A stretch of DNA of 52,511 nt, taken from positions 149,583 to 202,093 of the forward strand of contig MNCI01013699.1 in NCBI GenBank assembly GCA_015680685.1, given 5' to 3'. This DNA is from Gnetum montanum (lineage: Eukaryota; Streptophyta; Gnetopsida; Gnetales; Gnetaceae). The translations under genes were made by a program, and so were the position numbers. Shown piece after piece: positions 10,730-22,110 of this stretch (positions within the stretch are counted from its first letter, which is position 1; every line of letters starts with the position of its first letter). The notes under the pieces are model-generated. The model ran no database searches. It was given only the letters and a program-made list of their open reading frames with translations, and was not told the DNA's origin.

Positions 10730-11172
10730 TGATGAATCATGCAAAGGGTTGCATCGACGCATCCCTATTGATGCATGGGTTGATGCGTTGATGCATTGTC
10801 TGTCTTTGCCTATATAAATACATGTACCCATTGCATTTATGGCACTTTTGAATCAATAACTTCTTGTAATTTGTTTCCAAGTTAGAGTAGCTAAGTTAGA
10901 ATATTTTCTAAGTGCCCACAATAGGACTTCAAGGATTGTATAGATCCTTATTTGAGCATCAATATACCTGAACACCTTAATGTGCCGACAATAAAGACGA
11001 GATTCTTGAAACTCCTTGTAGCACTTAAGAATAGATTAATGTTTACTTCCATGCATTTTATTATTTATGCACTTTAAATTCATGGCTTTAATTAATTAAT
11101 ACACATAAGTGCAACTGCCTTGAACATACCATTAACACTTGGCAATCCCAGCAATGTTATTGCTTGGTTCGC
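10730..11172 (+). mobile_element. E1 5' LTR, first part
   Basis: Starts TGATGAATCATG. It has the palindromic word cluster (10748-10797), a TATA box (TATATAAATA, 10811-10820) and then a body matching 37671-38150 of the 3' LTR. Interrupted at 11172 by E2. The matching site in the uninterrupted 3' LTR (near 38152) reads TTTGC, the decayed form of the TTCGC target. Confidence 0.9.
10748..10820 (+). promoter_or_regulatory. U3 word cluster and TATA box of E1
   Basis: Repeated words GATGCATC/GATGCGTT/GCATCGACGCATC fill 10748-10797, just before TATATAAATA (10811-10820). The 3' LTR has more copies of the same words (37686-37780) before TATATAAAT (37794-37802). Word number therefore differs between the two LTRs of one element. 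Confidence 0.6.
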
Positions 11173-12012
11173 TAATGAGTGACGAGGTACCCCTATGCCC
11201 AACCATACAAATCACAAGCATTTATGCACGATCTAGTCGAATTTCGTGGATGGGACTAGTTGTGGCATCNTGCTAATGAGTGACGAGGTACCCCTATGCC
11301 CAACCATACAAATCACNGCATATTATTTTTATTATTTTATATTTTATTGTTCTACAATTAAGAATAGGTTGAAACTCAATTTATAATCAATTCAACTAAT
11401 CTAATTGCTAATTAATAATCAACTACCCTAACATAAGTATTCGATCCCACTTCCCGTGCACATCCTGAACACATATAATGCTGCTGGGTTGCCAAACGTT
11501 AAGCATTGCTAGGATTACCAAGAGTCATATGCATGTTCAAAGTAATTGTACTTATGTGCTTAATTAATTAACATGCATTAAAATGTAAATATTAACTAAG
11601 TATATGAAAAGTAAATTGCATGGAAAGTAAATCTAATCTAATTCAAAGTGTTGCAATGAATAAGAATCAATCTCGATCTTATTGTTGTTCATGGAATATG
11701 TCTAAGTACATTGCCACTCAAATAAGACTTCATACAACTAACCCAGATCCACTTTATGGACATTCACTGACTGTTTTGTAAGATGACGGAATAAAACTGC
11801 AAGAGTTCAGCTACTCTATTGACAAAGCTATGAAAAACTAATGCAAAACTATTACCCAAATAGTGCGTCCAAGTGCTATATTTATAGGCTGGCCCATAAC
11901 CCCTGATATTGGATATCCGATAACACATCTAAGGGCCCGATGTCAAGTATTTGATATTGGGGCTTCAATATTGGATATCCAATATCGGAGCTAGGCAAAT
12001 CATGATTCATCA
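11173..12012 (-). mobile_element. E2 3' LTR
   Basis: Matches 16479-17328. It contains an N-bounded exact copy (11271-11317) of its own first bases (11172-11216), almost certainly an assembly join. In minus orientation it starts at 12012 (TGATGAATCATG), with the word cluster at 11987-11904 and TATA (TATAAATATA, 11877-11886). Confidence 0.9.
11904..11987. promoter_or_regulatory. Palindromic word cluster, E2 3' LTR U3
   Basis: Includes a perfect 18-bp palindrome ATATTGGATATCCAATAT (11968-11985) and GATATTGGATATCCGATA near 11905-11922. The 5' LTR counterpart is 17248-17300, with a few changes. Confidence 0.65.
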
Positions 12013-12024
12013 TACCCCCATGAC
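12013..12024 (-). other. Polypurine tract of E2
   Basis: On the minus strand GTCATGGGGGTA lies immediately before the 3' LTR. The same tract occurs before the E5 LTR (51595-51606), and a variant (GTCATGGGAGTA) before the E1 3' LTR. It primes plus-strand DNA synthesis. Confidence 0.75.
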
Positions 12025-13873
12025 TAAATGAAAACTTGTTCTTGAGTTAAGAAAATGAGGACCAAGTTCCTTAATATTAGGAATGTATGGGATTATTGAC
12101 TGATATGCAAACTATTGACTGATTCTAAGTGAGTGGATGCATACAAAATGATAGAGTGACAAAAAAGATTGGACAGGCATTGAAGATGACAAAATTTGTA
12201 GAGGTCTTTAAAAATTCGCTAAAGATTATTCTTCTTGTTCTTGCTAGCAGTGGCAAACTTTTAACCTTGATTATTATGTTGATGCTTTTTTGGTTATGTA
12301 GAACATTCTTGGAAGGTGGACTGAAATTTCTTCTCATCATCCCATGGATCTAGCAAGCATGCAAATTTTGAGCTACTATCTTGTATGTGTTACGATTTGC
12401 CCATGGTCATATCCTTTGTTGTCCCTCTCTTGGCTTTGTTTTCATGCTTGACAAAAGACCTTCTTCCTTAGGTGTTTCTTTTAACATCACTTGCAGTCAC
12501 CAAAGGATCAACATTAGTTGTGGTAAATTTTCCTTAATAATTAAACCTTTTCAAATCCCTTAGTTTTCTTTTAAGCACAAGGTGATTATAGCATACTATG
12601 CCTAAGGCTATAAGGTAACTAAAATCATCAAGTTGTTCACATTATTTTGATCAATTACTATTAGTTACCATGATGTTCAAAAATAGGATGTTGGAAATTT
12701 TAAAGCAGGCCTCCCTAGCCCCCATGACTAATAAGTGTAACTCCAAAAGCACATAGGTTTTTGAATAATTAAAACCAAAGGTAATGGATATGGAAATAGA
12801 AAAGTAGGAAAAATTAATGAAATAGATGAAAAGTCCCAAAAATCATCCATAAATTCAGAGAAATCATCATTGATGTTCTAAAAGATGTGAAGGTTAGATC
12901 AAAGCCATAATCAACAAAAGTTATGTAAGTGGGTCCCTTCCAAAGCAGGCTCTTGCCATAATGCCCTTACATAACCACTTCTACAGATGTCCATGGGCAC
13001 TTAAGAAGTTAAATGTAGACCATGCCTTTGTTCCAAATAACACACAACTGTCATGGTTAGGATGTTGCACTATACTACACAAAACCAAAAGGCTCATAAT
13101 CGCATGTAGCAGTGAGGTGAATAATGGAATGAGAAGGGATTGCAGAGATTGGGATGTAAGGTACTTGATCATGCCCACAATAGGTTCTTATGAAAAGTGT
13201 GATTAAAATGATCAACATACCTATCCATCCAAGTTTAGATCAAGTCCATACCATGAGTAGTGACCTCACATTGATGTTTTCCACCCTACCAACCACCATG
13301 AGTCCACAACCACCTCAAAGAACAATCATCACTCCAAAAGGAAAAGAAAAGAGAAGAAGGAAGGAAGGGCCTTAGTTAGAGGGGTGTCTTTAGGCATGGG
13401 TAACATGTCTTTCCAACCCCATAACTAGTGCTTGTAGCCCATTATTGTGTCTAAGGGATGTGATTTGCATTTGCATCATTTTTTATTATTTTTTTATCTT
13501 TTCCCTTTTTTTTTGTATTTTTTGTTTTTGTTTTTGAATAGGAACAACACCATGCAAAGATAGAGCTTCCTTTTTATTGGTCAACGAGGGAGTGATGATA
13601 CATTCTAAGAGAAGTCATAAACCACATGAAGGAAGTCAAGAAGAAAACCCAACAAGTTCCCTTGAGGTCACANTTTTACACAATCACTTACCCAATCATC
13701 TTGATAGCATAGCACAAAAAACCCAACACATAGCGTTGACTTCTACATCATGACTTGGCAATTTTATTAATAAAAACATAAAATACATTCATAAAACATA
13801 AAGAGAATGACTCAAGAAAAGAGAAAAATATAAAGAAAAGAAAAATATTAAGAAATGGAAAAAATATGAAGAA
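12025..13873 (-). other. E2 3' region (spacer, no extra ORF)
   Basis: Non-coding. On the minus strand 13672 to about 12930 aligns by eye with the post-pol spacer of E1 (about 22400-23290), for example the words around 'aagggcattatgg' and 'ggacccactt'. The internal TATA box and the extra ORF found in E1 are not visible. An N at 13673 marks a doubtful join to the linker. Confidence 0.5.
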
Positions 13874-14071
13874 TCAAAAAATTTCAAAACTGATAAGCAA
13901 ATCAGTTACTTCCATGCATCTTTGAAATAGTTTTATATTCTCATTTTCAAGCCATTGGATGTCTTCTGGTTTAGTGCCTACTATGTAAACTAGCTTTTTC
14001 TCATAGACTTGCTCCTGAACTTTATGGTGGGTTGGGATAGGGGTTGTGTTAATATTTTGAACTTTCAGCAC
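13874..14071 (-). pseudogene. gag-pol linker remnant of E2
   Basis: A 65-codon open frame whose phrase Y-I-V-G-T-K-P-E-D-x-Q-W-L-x-x-E-N matches the E1 linker (Y-I-V-A-T-K-Q-E-D near 21090-21130). It then stops against non-pol sequence. Function unknown. Confidence 0.5.
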
Positions 14072-14299
14072 ACAACTATATCCTTTATCATTATTGGTGA
14101 TGCATGGATTCTTCTATCTCTTCACAATGATAGGTTTATCATTTATGTCTTGTGTTGGAGTGGTGATGGTTGTTAGCTCTTATGTAGGATTAGGAGACAT
14201 CATTTTTGTGAGGAAGGTTGTTGTATTAGATTGGCCTTGTTTTGGTTTAGGTGATGTAGTAGGTCCATGAGTGTTTTGCCTTCACTTATGGCCTTTCCT

Positions 14300-16346
14300 C
14301 TAGAAGGGATGCTTCTGACATTGTGGTTGAGATCTACTAGTGTTATCATTTACATGTATGTTTGCAGCACAAGTGACATTCTCTCATTGATGTTGTGATG
14401 CTAAACCTTCATGTGTTGTTGGAGGTGACATATGGTAAAGGTGAGTATGAAAATATTAAGGATATGATGTAGGATGAGAGGTGTGAGATGGTGATCTTGG
14501 ATAAGATGCTGTAGGATAATGATATTTGGGAGAGTGGTAGTAGTGATTTAAAGTAGAGTAAGTAAAACTAGATGGTGAAACAGGGTGTTGAACATAATAT
14601 CCATGTGGGTTCGGTTAGTAGGAAGGATAGGGTTGGTTTGGTGGTGGCCTCCCCCATGACTGTGTTTGCTACCACTGTGGTTGATGCTAGTGTTGAGGCT
14701 AGTAATAAGTCCCCCTACGATAGTACAGTTGGTTTTGGGGTTGTCTAAAATTGCTATGCAGAAGAGAAAATCTCATGGGCATGCACTTCTATATAAACTT
14801 TAAATTTAATGCCCCTACCCAACTCTTATGTAGATGTGACAAGATTGGTCAATGGCCCTTCAGATGATCATATATGCAAATGTCACATCCATTATCTTTG
14901 TTTATGGTTGAGTCTATAGCCTCACTTTCTTTAGCCATGTTTCCTATTTGTCGATAAGTGTTCCTAGCTATTTCTTGGTTCTTTTTCCTCCTTTTGTTGT
15001 GATTGCTTGATTTGCTTTGTGTCACTCTCTCCTCTATGGTTTCTACACAAGTTTTAACTTTCTCATTCATAAATTCTGACATCTTATCCAACTTTGCTTC
15101 AATCTCAACAAGAGAATCTTGTATTGGCAAGGTTCATTGTAAAATCTCATCGAGAGTTGCCTCCTTTTCCTCATCATAGAAATGGTCCCTTTTTTCTTGA
15201 AGAGTTGGGTCCTAGTTGTTTTCCTCAACATTCTTCCATTTTCATAGCTCTCCTTTTTATTTTGCCACATGCTCGATCAACTCTTAGATTTGATGGGTTC
15301 ATAGCTTGTATAATTGACCTAGAGCATACATCCCAAGGGTCTCCCTTGTTTCATTACAAAGCCCATCGATGATGTGGAAAAGTTTCCTTTCCTCAAAGAA
15401 ATTATGGCCAGGACATCTCTGTAGTAGCGAATAGTATCTATCCAAGGCCACATCCAAGGGTTCATGATTTTCTTGCTTCCACTCTTGGATTTGTCTCCTC
15501 AAGTTGGACACCCTCGCATAGGTTTGGTATTTTTCATTGAAAAGTTCCAACATTGTGGACCGTTGTCAGATTGAATTTGGTTTCAATGATCAATACCATA
15601 CTTTGGCTCTATCGATTAATGTCCTAGGAAAGAGCTTAAGCTTTTGCCACCCACTTTTAATGTTGTACAAGGCATAGGCATCATGGAAGGCTTGTAGATG
15701 ATGTTGTGGATTCGAATTGTAGCCTCCCACAAATTTAGGGATATTGTTTATATCAAGCTTGGGTAAGTGACTATCCTATAATGTTTGTGAGATATCTTAA
15801 CTACCTTCATCATCTACATCAAGCTCTTACTGGCCAACAAAGATTCATCGTCATCAAACATATTGTGATGAAAATTTCTATTTCTATTCATTTGATTGTG
15901 ACGATCTTCTCTATGCTTATGGTGATGTATTTGATTTTGCCCTTGGGTTCAATTTATATCTTTGTCTTAACCCCATAGTGGAGCTCCATCTCTATACCTA
16001 CATTCATCTTCATCAAAATTAGACATTGAAGAGGAAGAAGAAAATGAGGAACTAGGAGAATCACCATGGCTTCTATAGTTCTCCCCATGGTCCCTTGATT
16101 TATCTTATCTAGGTTTAGAGGAGGTCCTAGGCTTTGAGGCCCTCCCTAATCTAGGACTTACTCCATCTCCTCTATGATTTTCTGAACTAGTTGAATGTAG
16201 TCTTTGAGTGTAGTAAGGTCTAAATGAGCATAGGAAACCCCTGTTTGAGGTTTTTCACTCCAGTTCTCTTCAATATATATCCTATCATTTCTCCTATGAG
16301 TGTTCTCATCATACGATGCATTATTGGTCCTATGTGAAGAAGACAT
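14300..16346 (-). pseudogene. gag of E2, decayed
   Basis: The likely start is the ATG at 16346 (minus). After a polar N-terminal part come low-complexity His/Asp/Arg-type sequence and the Retrotrans_gag region (about 15760-15299). That region carries PQHHLQAFHDAY, KLKLFPRTL, AKVWYWSLKPNSI and RRQIQEWKQ. A Lys/Glu-rich segment (15130-14900) and the Athila-type knuckle follow: CDICIYDHLKGH near 14885-14850 fits C-x2-C-x3-H, with the last Cys changed to His. The C-terminus (about 14800-14400) is rich in Pro, Tyr, Gln and Ser. From about 15770 to 14850 it is one frame with a few stops. Gag is the only coding capacity of this element. Confidence 0.85.
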
Positions 16347-16458
16347 GGTTTTACTTGATAATAGGTGTCACTTAAAATATTTATATTTTTTAAAAGATAG
16401 ATTATTAATACCTTTACAGTGATTGTGTATAATATAACTAATTTAGATAACTGGTACC

Positions 16459-16478
16459 ATCCCAGGCAACAATGCCAA
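16459..16478 (-). other. Primer binding site of E2 (tRNA-Asp type)
   Basis: On the minus strand TTGGCATTGTTGCCTGGGAT directly follows the LTR end (CTCATCA). It is a decayed version of TGGCGCCGTTGCCGGGGA, the site complementary to tRNA-Asp that is used by Athila elements. All differences are C-to-T or G-to-A changes. Confidence 0.75.
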
Positions 16479-17328
16479 TGATGAGCAATGAGGTATCCCT
16501 ATGTCCAACCATACGAATCACAAGTGTTCATGCATGATCCGGTTGAATTCCATGAAAGGAACTAGTTGTGACATCTAGATTGCTATGCCTTGATCACAAT
16601 TTGTTGTCTTCCCACTTGGACTAGTGGTAGCTTTGTCACGTATGGTTTAGTCTAGAGTGGGGCATATGAGTTTTATTATTTTATATTTTATTATTCTACA
16701 ATTAAGAATAGGTTGAAACTCAATTTATAATCAATTCAACTAATCTAATTGCTAATTAATAATTAACTACCTTAACATAAGTATCCAATCCCACTTCTCA
16801 TGCACATCTTGAACACATATAATGCTGTTGGGTTATCAAATGTTAAGCATTGCTGGGATTACCAAGAGTCACATGCATGCTCGAAGTGATCATACTTATG
16901 TGCTTAATTAATTAACATGCATTAAAATGTAAATATTAACTAAGTACATGAAAAGTAAATTACATGGAAAGTAAATCTAATCTAAGTCAAAGTGTTGCAA
17001 TGAATAAGAATCAATCTCAATCTTATTGTTGTTTATGGAATATGTCCAGGTACATTGCCACTCAAATAAGACTCCATACAACTGACTCATATCCACTCTA
17101 TGGGCACTCACTAATTGTTCTATAAGATTATGGAATAAAACAGCAAGAGTTCAGCTACACTATTAACAAAACTATGAAAAACTAATGCAAAACTATTATC
17201 CAAACCATGTGTCCAAGCGCTATATTTATAGGTCAGCCCATACCCCCTGATATTGGATATCTGATAATGCATCTAGGGGCCCGATATTGGGTATCTAATA
17301 TAGGAGCCAAGCAAATCATGACTCATCA
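16479..17328 (-). mobile_element. E2 5' LTR
   Basis: 850 bp with TG...CA ends in minus orientation. TATA (TATAAATATA) at 17221-17230 and word cluster at 17248-17300. Next to the primer site at its low end. Confidence 0.9.
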
Positions 17329-17333
17329 TTCAC

Positions 17334-17715
17334 CTAGTAGCCTAACACTTGATAACCCAGTAGCATTCTGAATGAGTTCAGGATGTGCATGGAAGGTGGA
17401 CCTAGATATTTATGTTAGGAAGTAGATTAAGGCATTAGATAGTTACTTAGATTAACTCATAATTAATTTCTTTATCTCACACTTAGATTAAATTAGATAA
17501 AATATAAAATCAATAAAAATCATGTGCCTTGGCTCACACTTAACCATACACTTGCACCTACACAAGTGAAGCCAAGAAGATAACGATCACGTCTTTAGAT
17601 CACTACCTTGGTTATTATGTATTTATAGAGTTAAAGTCTATAGAATTTGACCAGATCACTAGTGCAATGCTTATGATTTGTATGGTTGGACATAGGGACT
17701 ACTCATAGCTCATCA
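17334..17715 (+). mobile_element. E1 5' LTR, second part
   Basis: Continues the LTR after the E2 insertion and matches 38160-38536 of the 3' LTR. Ends ...CTCATCA at 17715. Confidence 0.9.
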
Positions 17716-17716
17716 T

Positions 17717-17735
17717 TGGCACCATTGCCGAGGAC
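17717..17735 (+). other. Primer binding site of E1 (tRNA-Asp type)
   Basis: TGGCACCATTGCCGAGGA begins two bases after the LTR. It is a decayed TGGCGCCGTTGCCGGGGA (tRNA-Asp), with G-to-A changes at CpG and other sites. Confidence 0.8.
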
Positions 17736-17866
17736 TTTAGTTAGTTAAGTGTGCTACCTAGGAAAGATAGTAAAACCATTTAATTATGTTGAAAGGGAAC
17801 ATAATGTTAAAATCATTAAGATAAATAATAATAACCAACACATATTATTTTTATACAATCACTGAT

Positions 17867-20228
17867 ATGGCTTCTGCTCACAAGGAAGACTCTTCACTGC
17901 CATTCCTAAGAAAATCCAATGAAAAGAAAGAAGGCCAAAAGACATCCTATATTTCACCTTCATCCTATATTAGGACGAGTAGTTGTGATGGAGGGACATG
18001 GAAGGCAACATTATGTTGCCTCTCAACCGATCTATTCCAGCAATGCTGTTAAACAATCTCATAAAGTTGGGCATTGCTGGACTCAATGTAGAGGATGAGG
18101 TGCATGACCATGCTTATTGGAATTATCATCCCATAAAAGCATAATTAAAGAAAGGTCAGCAAATGGAAGCTAGATATGAGGCCTCAAAAGGCAAAAGGTT
18201 TTCTACACACTTGTTCCTACAAACACACAAAGAAGATGAGAACTTCTTTTTGGGTGCCTCCCAAAATACAGATTCTCCTCCTCTCTTTAATGAGGAGACC
18301 CTTAACTAGTAGTTGCAGTTAATTGTAGACAACCTTTGGTTATGGGAAGAATGGGTCTCAAGATCAGGGAACCTCAAAAGATGGTAACCAACGTAGGAAC
18401 AATGAAAAGCACTAGGAGAGAGACAAACATGGTGATTAGGGTAGGGATCAAAGAAGAGGAAGTAGTAGGAATTGCTTTGATGCTGGTTCCCCTACCTCTT
18501 CACCTTCATTATCCTCATTGTCTTCCTCCTCCAACTCTGATAGGAGAAGTAGAGGTAATAAAAATCACGATGAAGATGAATAGTAGGATAGGGATGATTG
18601 TGGATCTTGCCAAGACAATAGAGATCATGGACATGAGCAACATGGAGAATGCCATCACAGAGAATGAAGGGACAATAAGACTCATCATAGGCATCATGGC
18701 CATGATAGGGGCCATAAAGACTAGTATGACTATGATGATCCCCTGGTGGCTACTAGAAATATGTTAAACATTTTAGAGGCTGTTAGGATACCATCCAGGC
18801 ACATGAAGCATAACTAAATCAAATGGTTGGATATGAATAATATTATCAAGTTCAAGGTAAAATACAATTTAGATCCACAAAATCATTTGCAAGCCTTTCA
18901 TGATGCTTGTGCCTTGTAGAATGTGAAAAATGAATGGCAAATGTTAAAACTATTTCCATGAACACTCATCAAAGAAGCAAAGAGCTAGTATTGGTCCCTA
19001 GAACCAGAATCTATTTATTTGATGATGGAGTACAATGCTAGAGCTATTCAATGATAAGTACTAGATGTACTCCAGAGTGTCCAATTTGAGGAGGCAAATC
19101 CAAGAATGGAAACAAGACACTAATGAGTCCTTAGATGTAGCTAATGGCAGGTACTACTCTTTATTGCACTGATGCCTAGTCCATGGAAACTCTCAATGGG
19201 ATCAACTATGCCATATCATAGATGGGCTTAGAACTGAAACAAGAAGAACTCTTGGGGTCTATGCTCAAGGAAGAATTTTTTAGCTAAGGGCCCATCAGAT
19301 TCAAAGGCTCTTTAAGCAATTGGCCAAAGAGGAAGAAGAGTTGAAAAAATGAGAAAGTGTAGAGGAATACAACAAGGACTCCTCCATCTACAAGAGGAAG
19401 TTCCATTTCTATGAAAATGAGGAGGAGACACCACTTGATGAAGTGGTGTAGAGAAAAACCTTGCTGATCCAAAAAATTTTCACTAAAATATTACCTAAGG
19501 TTGATGAAATGTGGGACTCCTTGGATGAAAAATTCCAAACCTCTTTAAAGATTGTAGAAGAAAGTAGAGATCGAGGAAGCTATTGTGAGGGAAGGAAAAA
19601 GAAGAAGGTTGAATGTGAACATCATAAAGCTAAGGGAAAATTTGTAGTCATAGAGGAGATTGTAGATTTCAAATTTGATGATAATGGTTGTGACATATGT
19701 CAATATGGAAATCCCAAGGGATGTTACCCTATTGTGTCACACTTACAGGAATTTGGGGTATATGCTTTAAATCCTAGATTGGCAAAACTGCAAGCACCTA
19801 GGAGGTTGCCTTATCCAGAAGGTAAGTATCAGCAGTAGTACCACCAATAGGCTTATTATCCAAGTGGAGCACCACCTCAACCTCAAGAATAGTACTAGTA
19901 GTGGCAACACCCATAGTCGTGGGGGATGTCACCTCCAAGACAATAGTACCCTTATCGCCAAGCTAATCTATATGGGTATCACATTTAATAGCCTATCTCT
20001 CCACATGACTCTTCTAGTCACGCTTCCTTCCCACATCACTATTATTCTCCTGAATACTACAGAGCATCTTTACCAAGGGGGAAGTCCCAATTTTTCTACT
20101 ATTCTCCTCCACACTCTTCTACTCCTACACCTCCACATTCAACTCCTCTATTACTTGCTCCATCCATGTAGGGTGAGATACCTACCTAGCCATAGCAGAG
20201 AAATGCTACGAGGATCGTAAACTTACAG
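17867..20228 (+). pseudogene. gag of E1, decayed
   Basis: The start is uncertain; an ATG at 17867 opens a 61-codon frame, but its link to the rest is not clear. From about 18330 the true frame is low-complexity and rich in Asp, His, Arg and Ser (to about 18740). The Retrotrans_gag region follows (PQNHLQAFHDA near 18877; LKLFP; EAKS-x-YWSLEPESI), then RRQIQEWKQ. Next come the C-terminal segment (19461-19838) with the knuckle CDICQYGNPKGCYP near 19690-19735 (family His replaced by Asn) and a Pro/Gln/Tyr/Ser-rich tail. In that tail many TAG codons interrupt Gln runs (about 19830-19930). A 143-codon Met/Ile-rich open frame at 18336-18767 is an off-frame reading of the low-complexity part. Confidence 0.85.
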
Positions 20229-20783
20229 TTGATTCCTCAATCAAGTGGTTCTAAATCTAAGCATTGCAAAAGATCATTCTTTAGAATCAATAGTCCCACA
20301 AAGCCCTCACAAACACTTATGGCTATTAACCCTACTGCTACATCTTCTAAAATTACTATCGAGCAACCTTTGAATCAAAGAGCTTTTCAATTGCATACCA
20401 TCACGTTGACCCATTCAGTCATAGATTGGATTAAGGCTAATCATCTTTCTAGGAAGAGATTTGATCCTGGGAGTTCTCTTATCTATTTACAGATTGTCAA
20501 AAATGAACCATATAAGGCTTTTTTGAACTCAAGCTTCAGAGTTAACTTGATTTTGAAAGAAATGTATAAATCTTGGAACCTACCTCCCTTAAAAAAGAGC
20601 AACATCAGACTAGAGTTGGTAGACCAATTCATCACTATTTTCTTGGGATTAGTAAAAGACATCATGACCACCATTTGTGTGTGGTCCTATCCTTCCAATT
20701 TCTTAGTAATCCATGTGGAGAATAGCAAAGGGGACTTCCCTATCATCATGGAAAGAGCATGGTTGAGCACCATAGATGCATGG
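20229..20783 (+). pseudogene. Protease region of E1
   Basis: A long open stretch downstream of gag. The phrase F-L-N-S-S-F-R-V-N-L-I (about 20517-20550) corresponds to the retropepsin active site L-D-S-G-x-x-V-N-L-I. The catalytic Asp is replaced by Asn (20526-20528) and the Gly by Ser. Downstream, F-P-I-I-M-E-R-A-W-L-x-T-I-D-A (about 20735-20780) matches the usual P-I-I-L-G-R-x-x-L-x-T end of these proteases. It would cleave the gag-pol polyprotein. The sequence then meets an N at 20784 and an inverted copy of itself. Confidence 0.75.
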
Positions 20784-20995
20784 NCTATTCTCCACATGGA
20801 TTACTAAGAAATTGGAAGGATAGGACCACACACAAATGGTGGTCATGATGTCTTTTACTAATCCCAAGAAAATAGTGATGAATTGGTCTACCAACTCTAG
20901 TCTGATGTTGCTCTTTTTTAAGGGAGGTAGGTTCCAAGATTTATACATTTCTTTCAAAATCAAGTTAACTCTGAAGCTTGAGTTCAAAAAAGCCC
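20784..20995. other. N-bounded inverted copy of the protease region (assembly artefact)
   Basis: Between the Ns at 20784 and 20995 lies an apparently exact reverse complement of about 20516-20725. Such a perfect inverted copy inside a heavily decayed element, bounded exactly by single Ns, points to a mis-oriented gap-filling contig. Confidence 0.85.
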
Positions 20996-22110
20996 NTCCA
21001 CTGCATGCATGCAAAAGCTATGGACTATAAAGAGCATATTACTTAGGGCGTGCAATCAGTATGTAGATGTCATAGAAGTTCAAAAGTGCCTATACATAGT
21101 AGCCACTAAACAGGAGGATACTTAGTGGCTGATAATTGAAAATGAGGTTGACTCAACAATGTGCATGAAACTAGCTGATAGCCTCACAAGTTCATATGTA
21201 GAAAGCATGAAGAAGTTGGAGCATGGAAAGACCTACAACTTTGTGGTTGTTGAATATTGTACTAAATGGAAAAAAGCTATGACCTTCACTGACTATTCAT
21301 CATCTATAGTAGCCTAGTTTGTACAAAACAAATGTTGTAAAAATGTTTGTTATGCCACTAACATTGATTTTAGATAATGGAACACATTTCATGGGTGCCA
21401 CTTTTCGAAATCTCATGCAATGCTTAGGGATTGAACATAAACTAAAAACTTCATACCACCCCCAAGCCAATGGTCAAGCCAAGGTTACCAATAGGGAAGT
21501 TACCAAGATACTAACATGCATAGTTAGTAACTATAGAAAGGATCGAAACAACAAACTCAACAATGCCCTTTGGGCTTACCATTTAACGTGGAAACTTCCT
21601 ATTGGGTATTCTCCTTATGAGCTCATGTACAAAAAACCTCCAACACTTTCCATCCAAGCTAAAATCCGTATACTTTCAACATCCTATGACCTTGTCTTGG
21701 ACTTAAGTCTAACTCAAAAAGAAAGACTGATGAGCCTCAACATGCTAGATGAGAATTGATTAATAGCCTTGTTATCAAATGAAGTGCACAAGGAACATAA
21801 TAAAAAATGTCATGACCTTAGAATTCATAAAGTAAAGTTTTAACCAGGGGATAAAGTGCTCAATTGGAACCCCATGCACGTGCCTCAACAAACAAAATTT
21901 CAAACATTACGAAAGGACTGTTACATTATTTATGAAACCTTTCCATCTGGGGCCATGATGATCTACCATCCTGATAACCCAAGTAAAAGTCTTTTGATTA
22001 ACACCCAACAACTCAAGTCATTTCTTAAATCTAAAATAACCAATGGAACCAAAGCCTACACTGATCAACATGCATGCTTGATATTTCAGATCTTTCCCTT
22101 CCAACTCAAT
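20996..22110 (+). pseudogene. Linker joined to integrase of E1 (RT and RNase H missing)
   Basis: 20996-21215 is the linker also seen in E6 and E2. It runs straight into the integrase core at about 21225, so some 2 kb coding for reverse transcriptase, RNase H and the zinc domain are absent. The integrase core has VVEYCTKW (first Asp now Glu, 21252-21254), LDNGTHF with the second Asp intact (21373-21375), YHPQANGQ, and Lys (21481-21483) in place of the catalytic Glu. A 146-codon open frame (21319-21759) covers YSPYELMYKKPP and the C-terminal domain. The frame resumes at 21856-22137. Frameshifts separate the parts. Without RT this element could not move by itself. Confidence 0.85.

Larger units (their letters stand above)
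11173..17328 (-). mobile_element. E2: gag-only Athila-like element nested in the E1 LTR
   Basis: Direct LTRs (11173-12012 and 16479-17328) read on the minus strand, with TGATGA...CATCA ends (the outer left end is mutated to TA). Target duplication is TTCGC on the left (11168-11172) and TTCAC on the right (17329-17333), differing by one CpG transition. The interior is only 4.5 kb: primer site, gag, a short linker and a 3' spacer. No reverse transcriptase or integrase is visible. This fits the class described as TR-GAG: non-autonomous elements keeping LTRs and gag. An N at 13673 lies where pol would be, so a collapsed assembly is an alternative. Confidence 0.85.

Noticed and set aside
18336-18767. 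143-codon open frame as a gene
   Set aside because: It is a Met/Ile-rich off-frame reading of the Asp/His/Arg-rich gag N-terminal region; the correct frame continues into the conserved gag domain.
20516-20994. Long perfect hairpin in E1, possible small-RNA source
   Set aside because: The inverted arm lies exactly between two Ns and is near-perfect in otherwise heavily mutated DNA, so an assembly artefact is far more likely.
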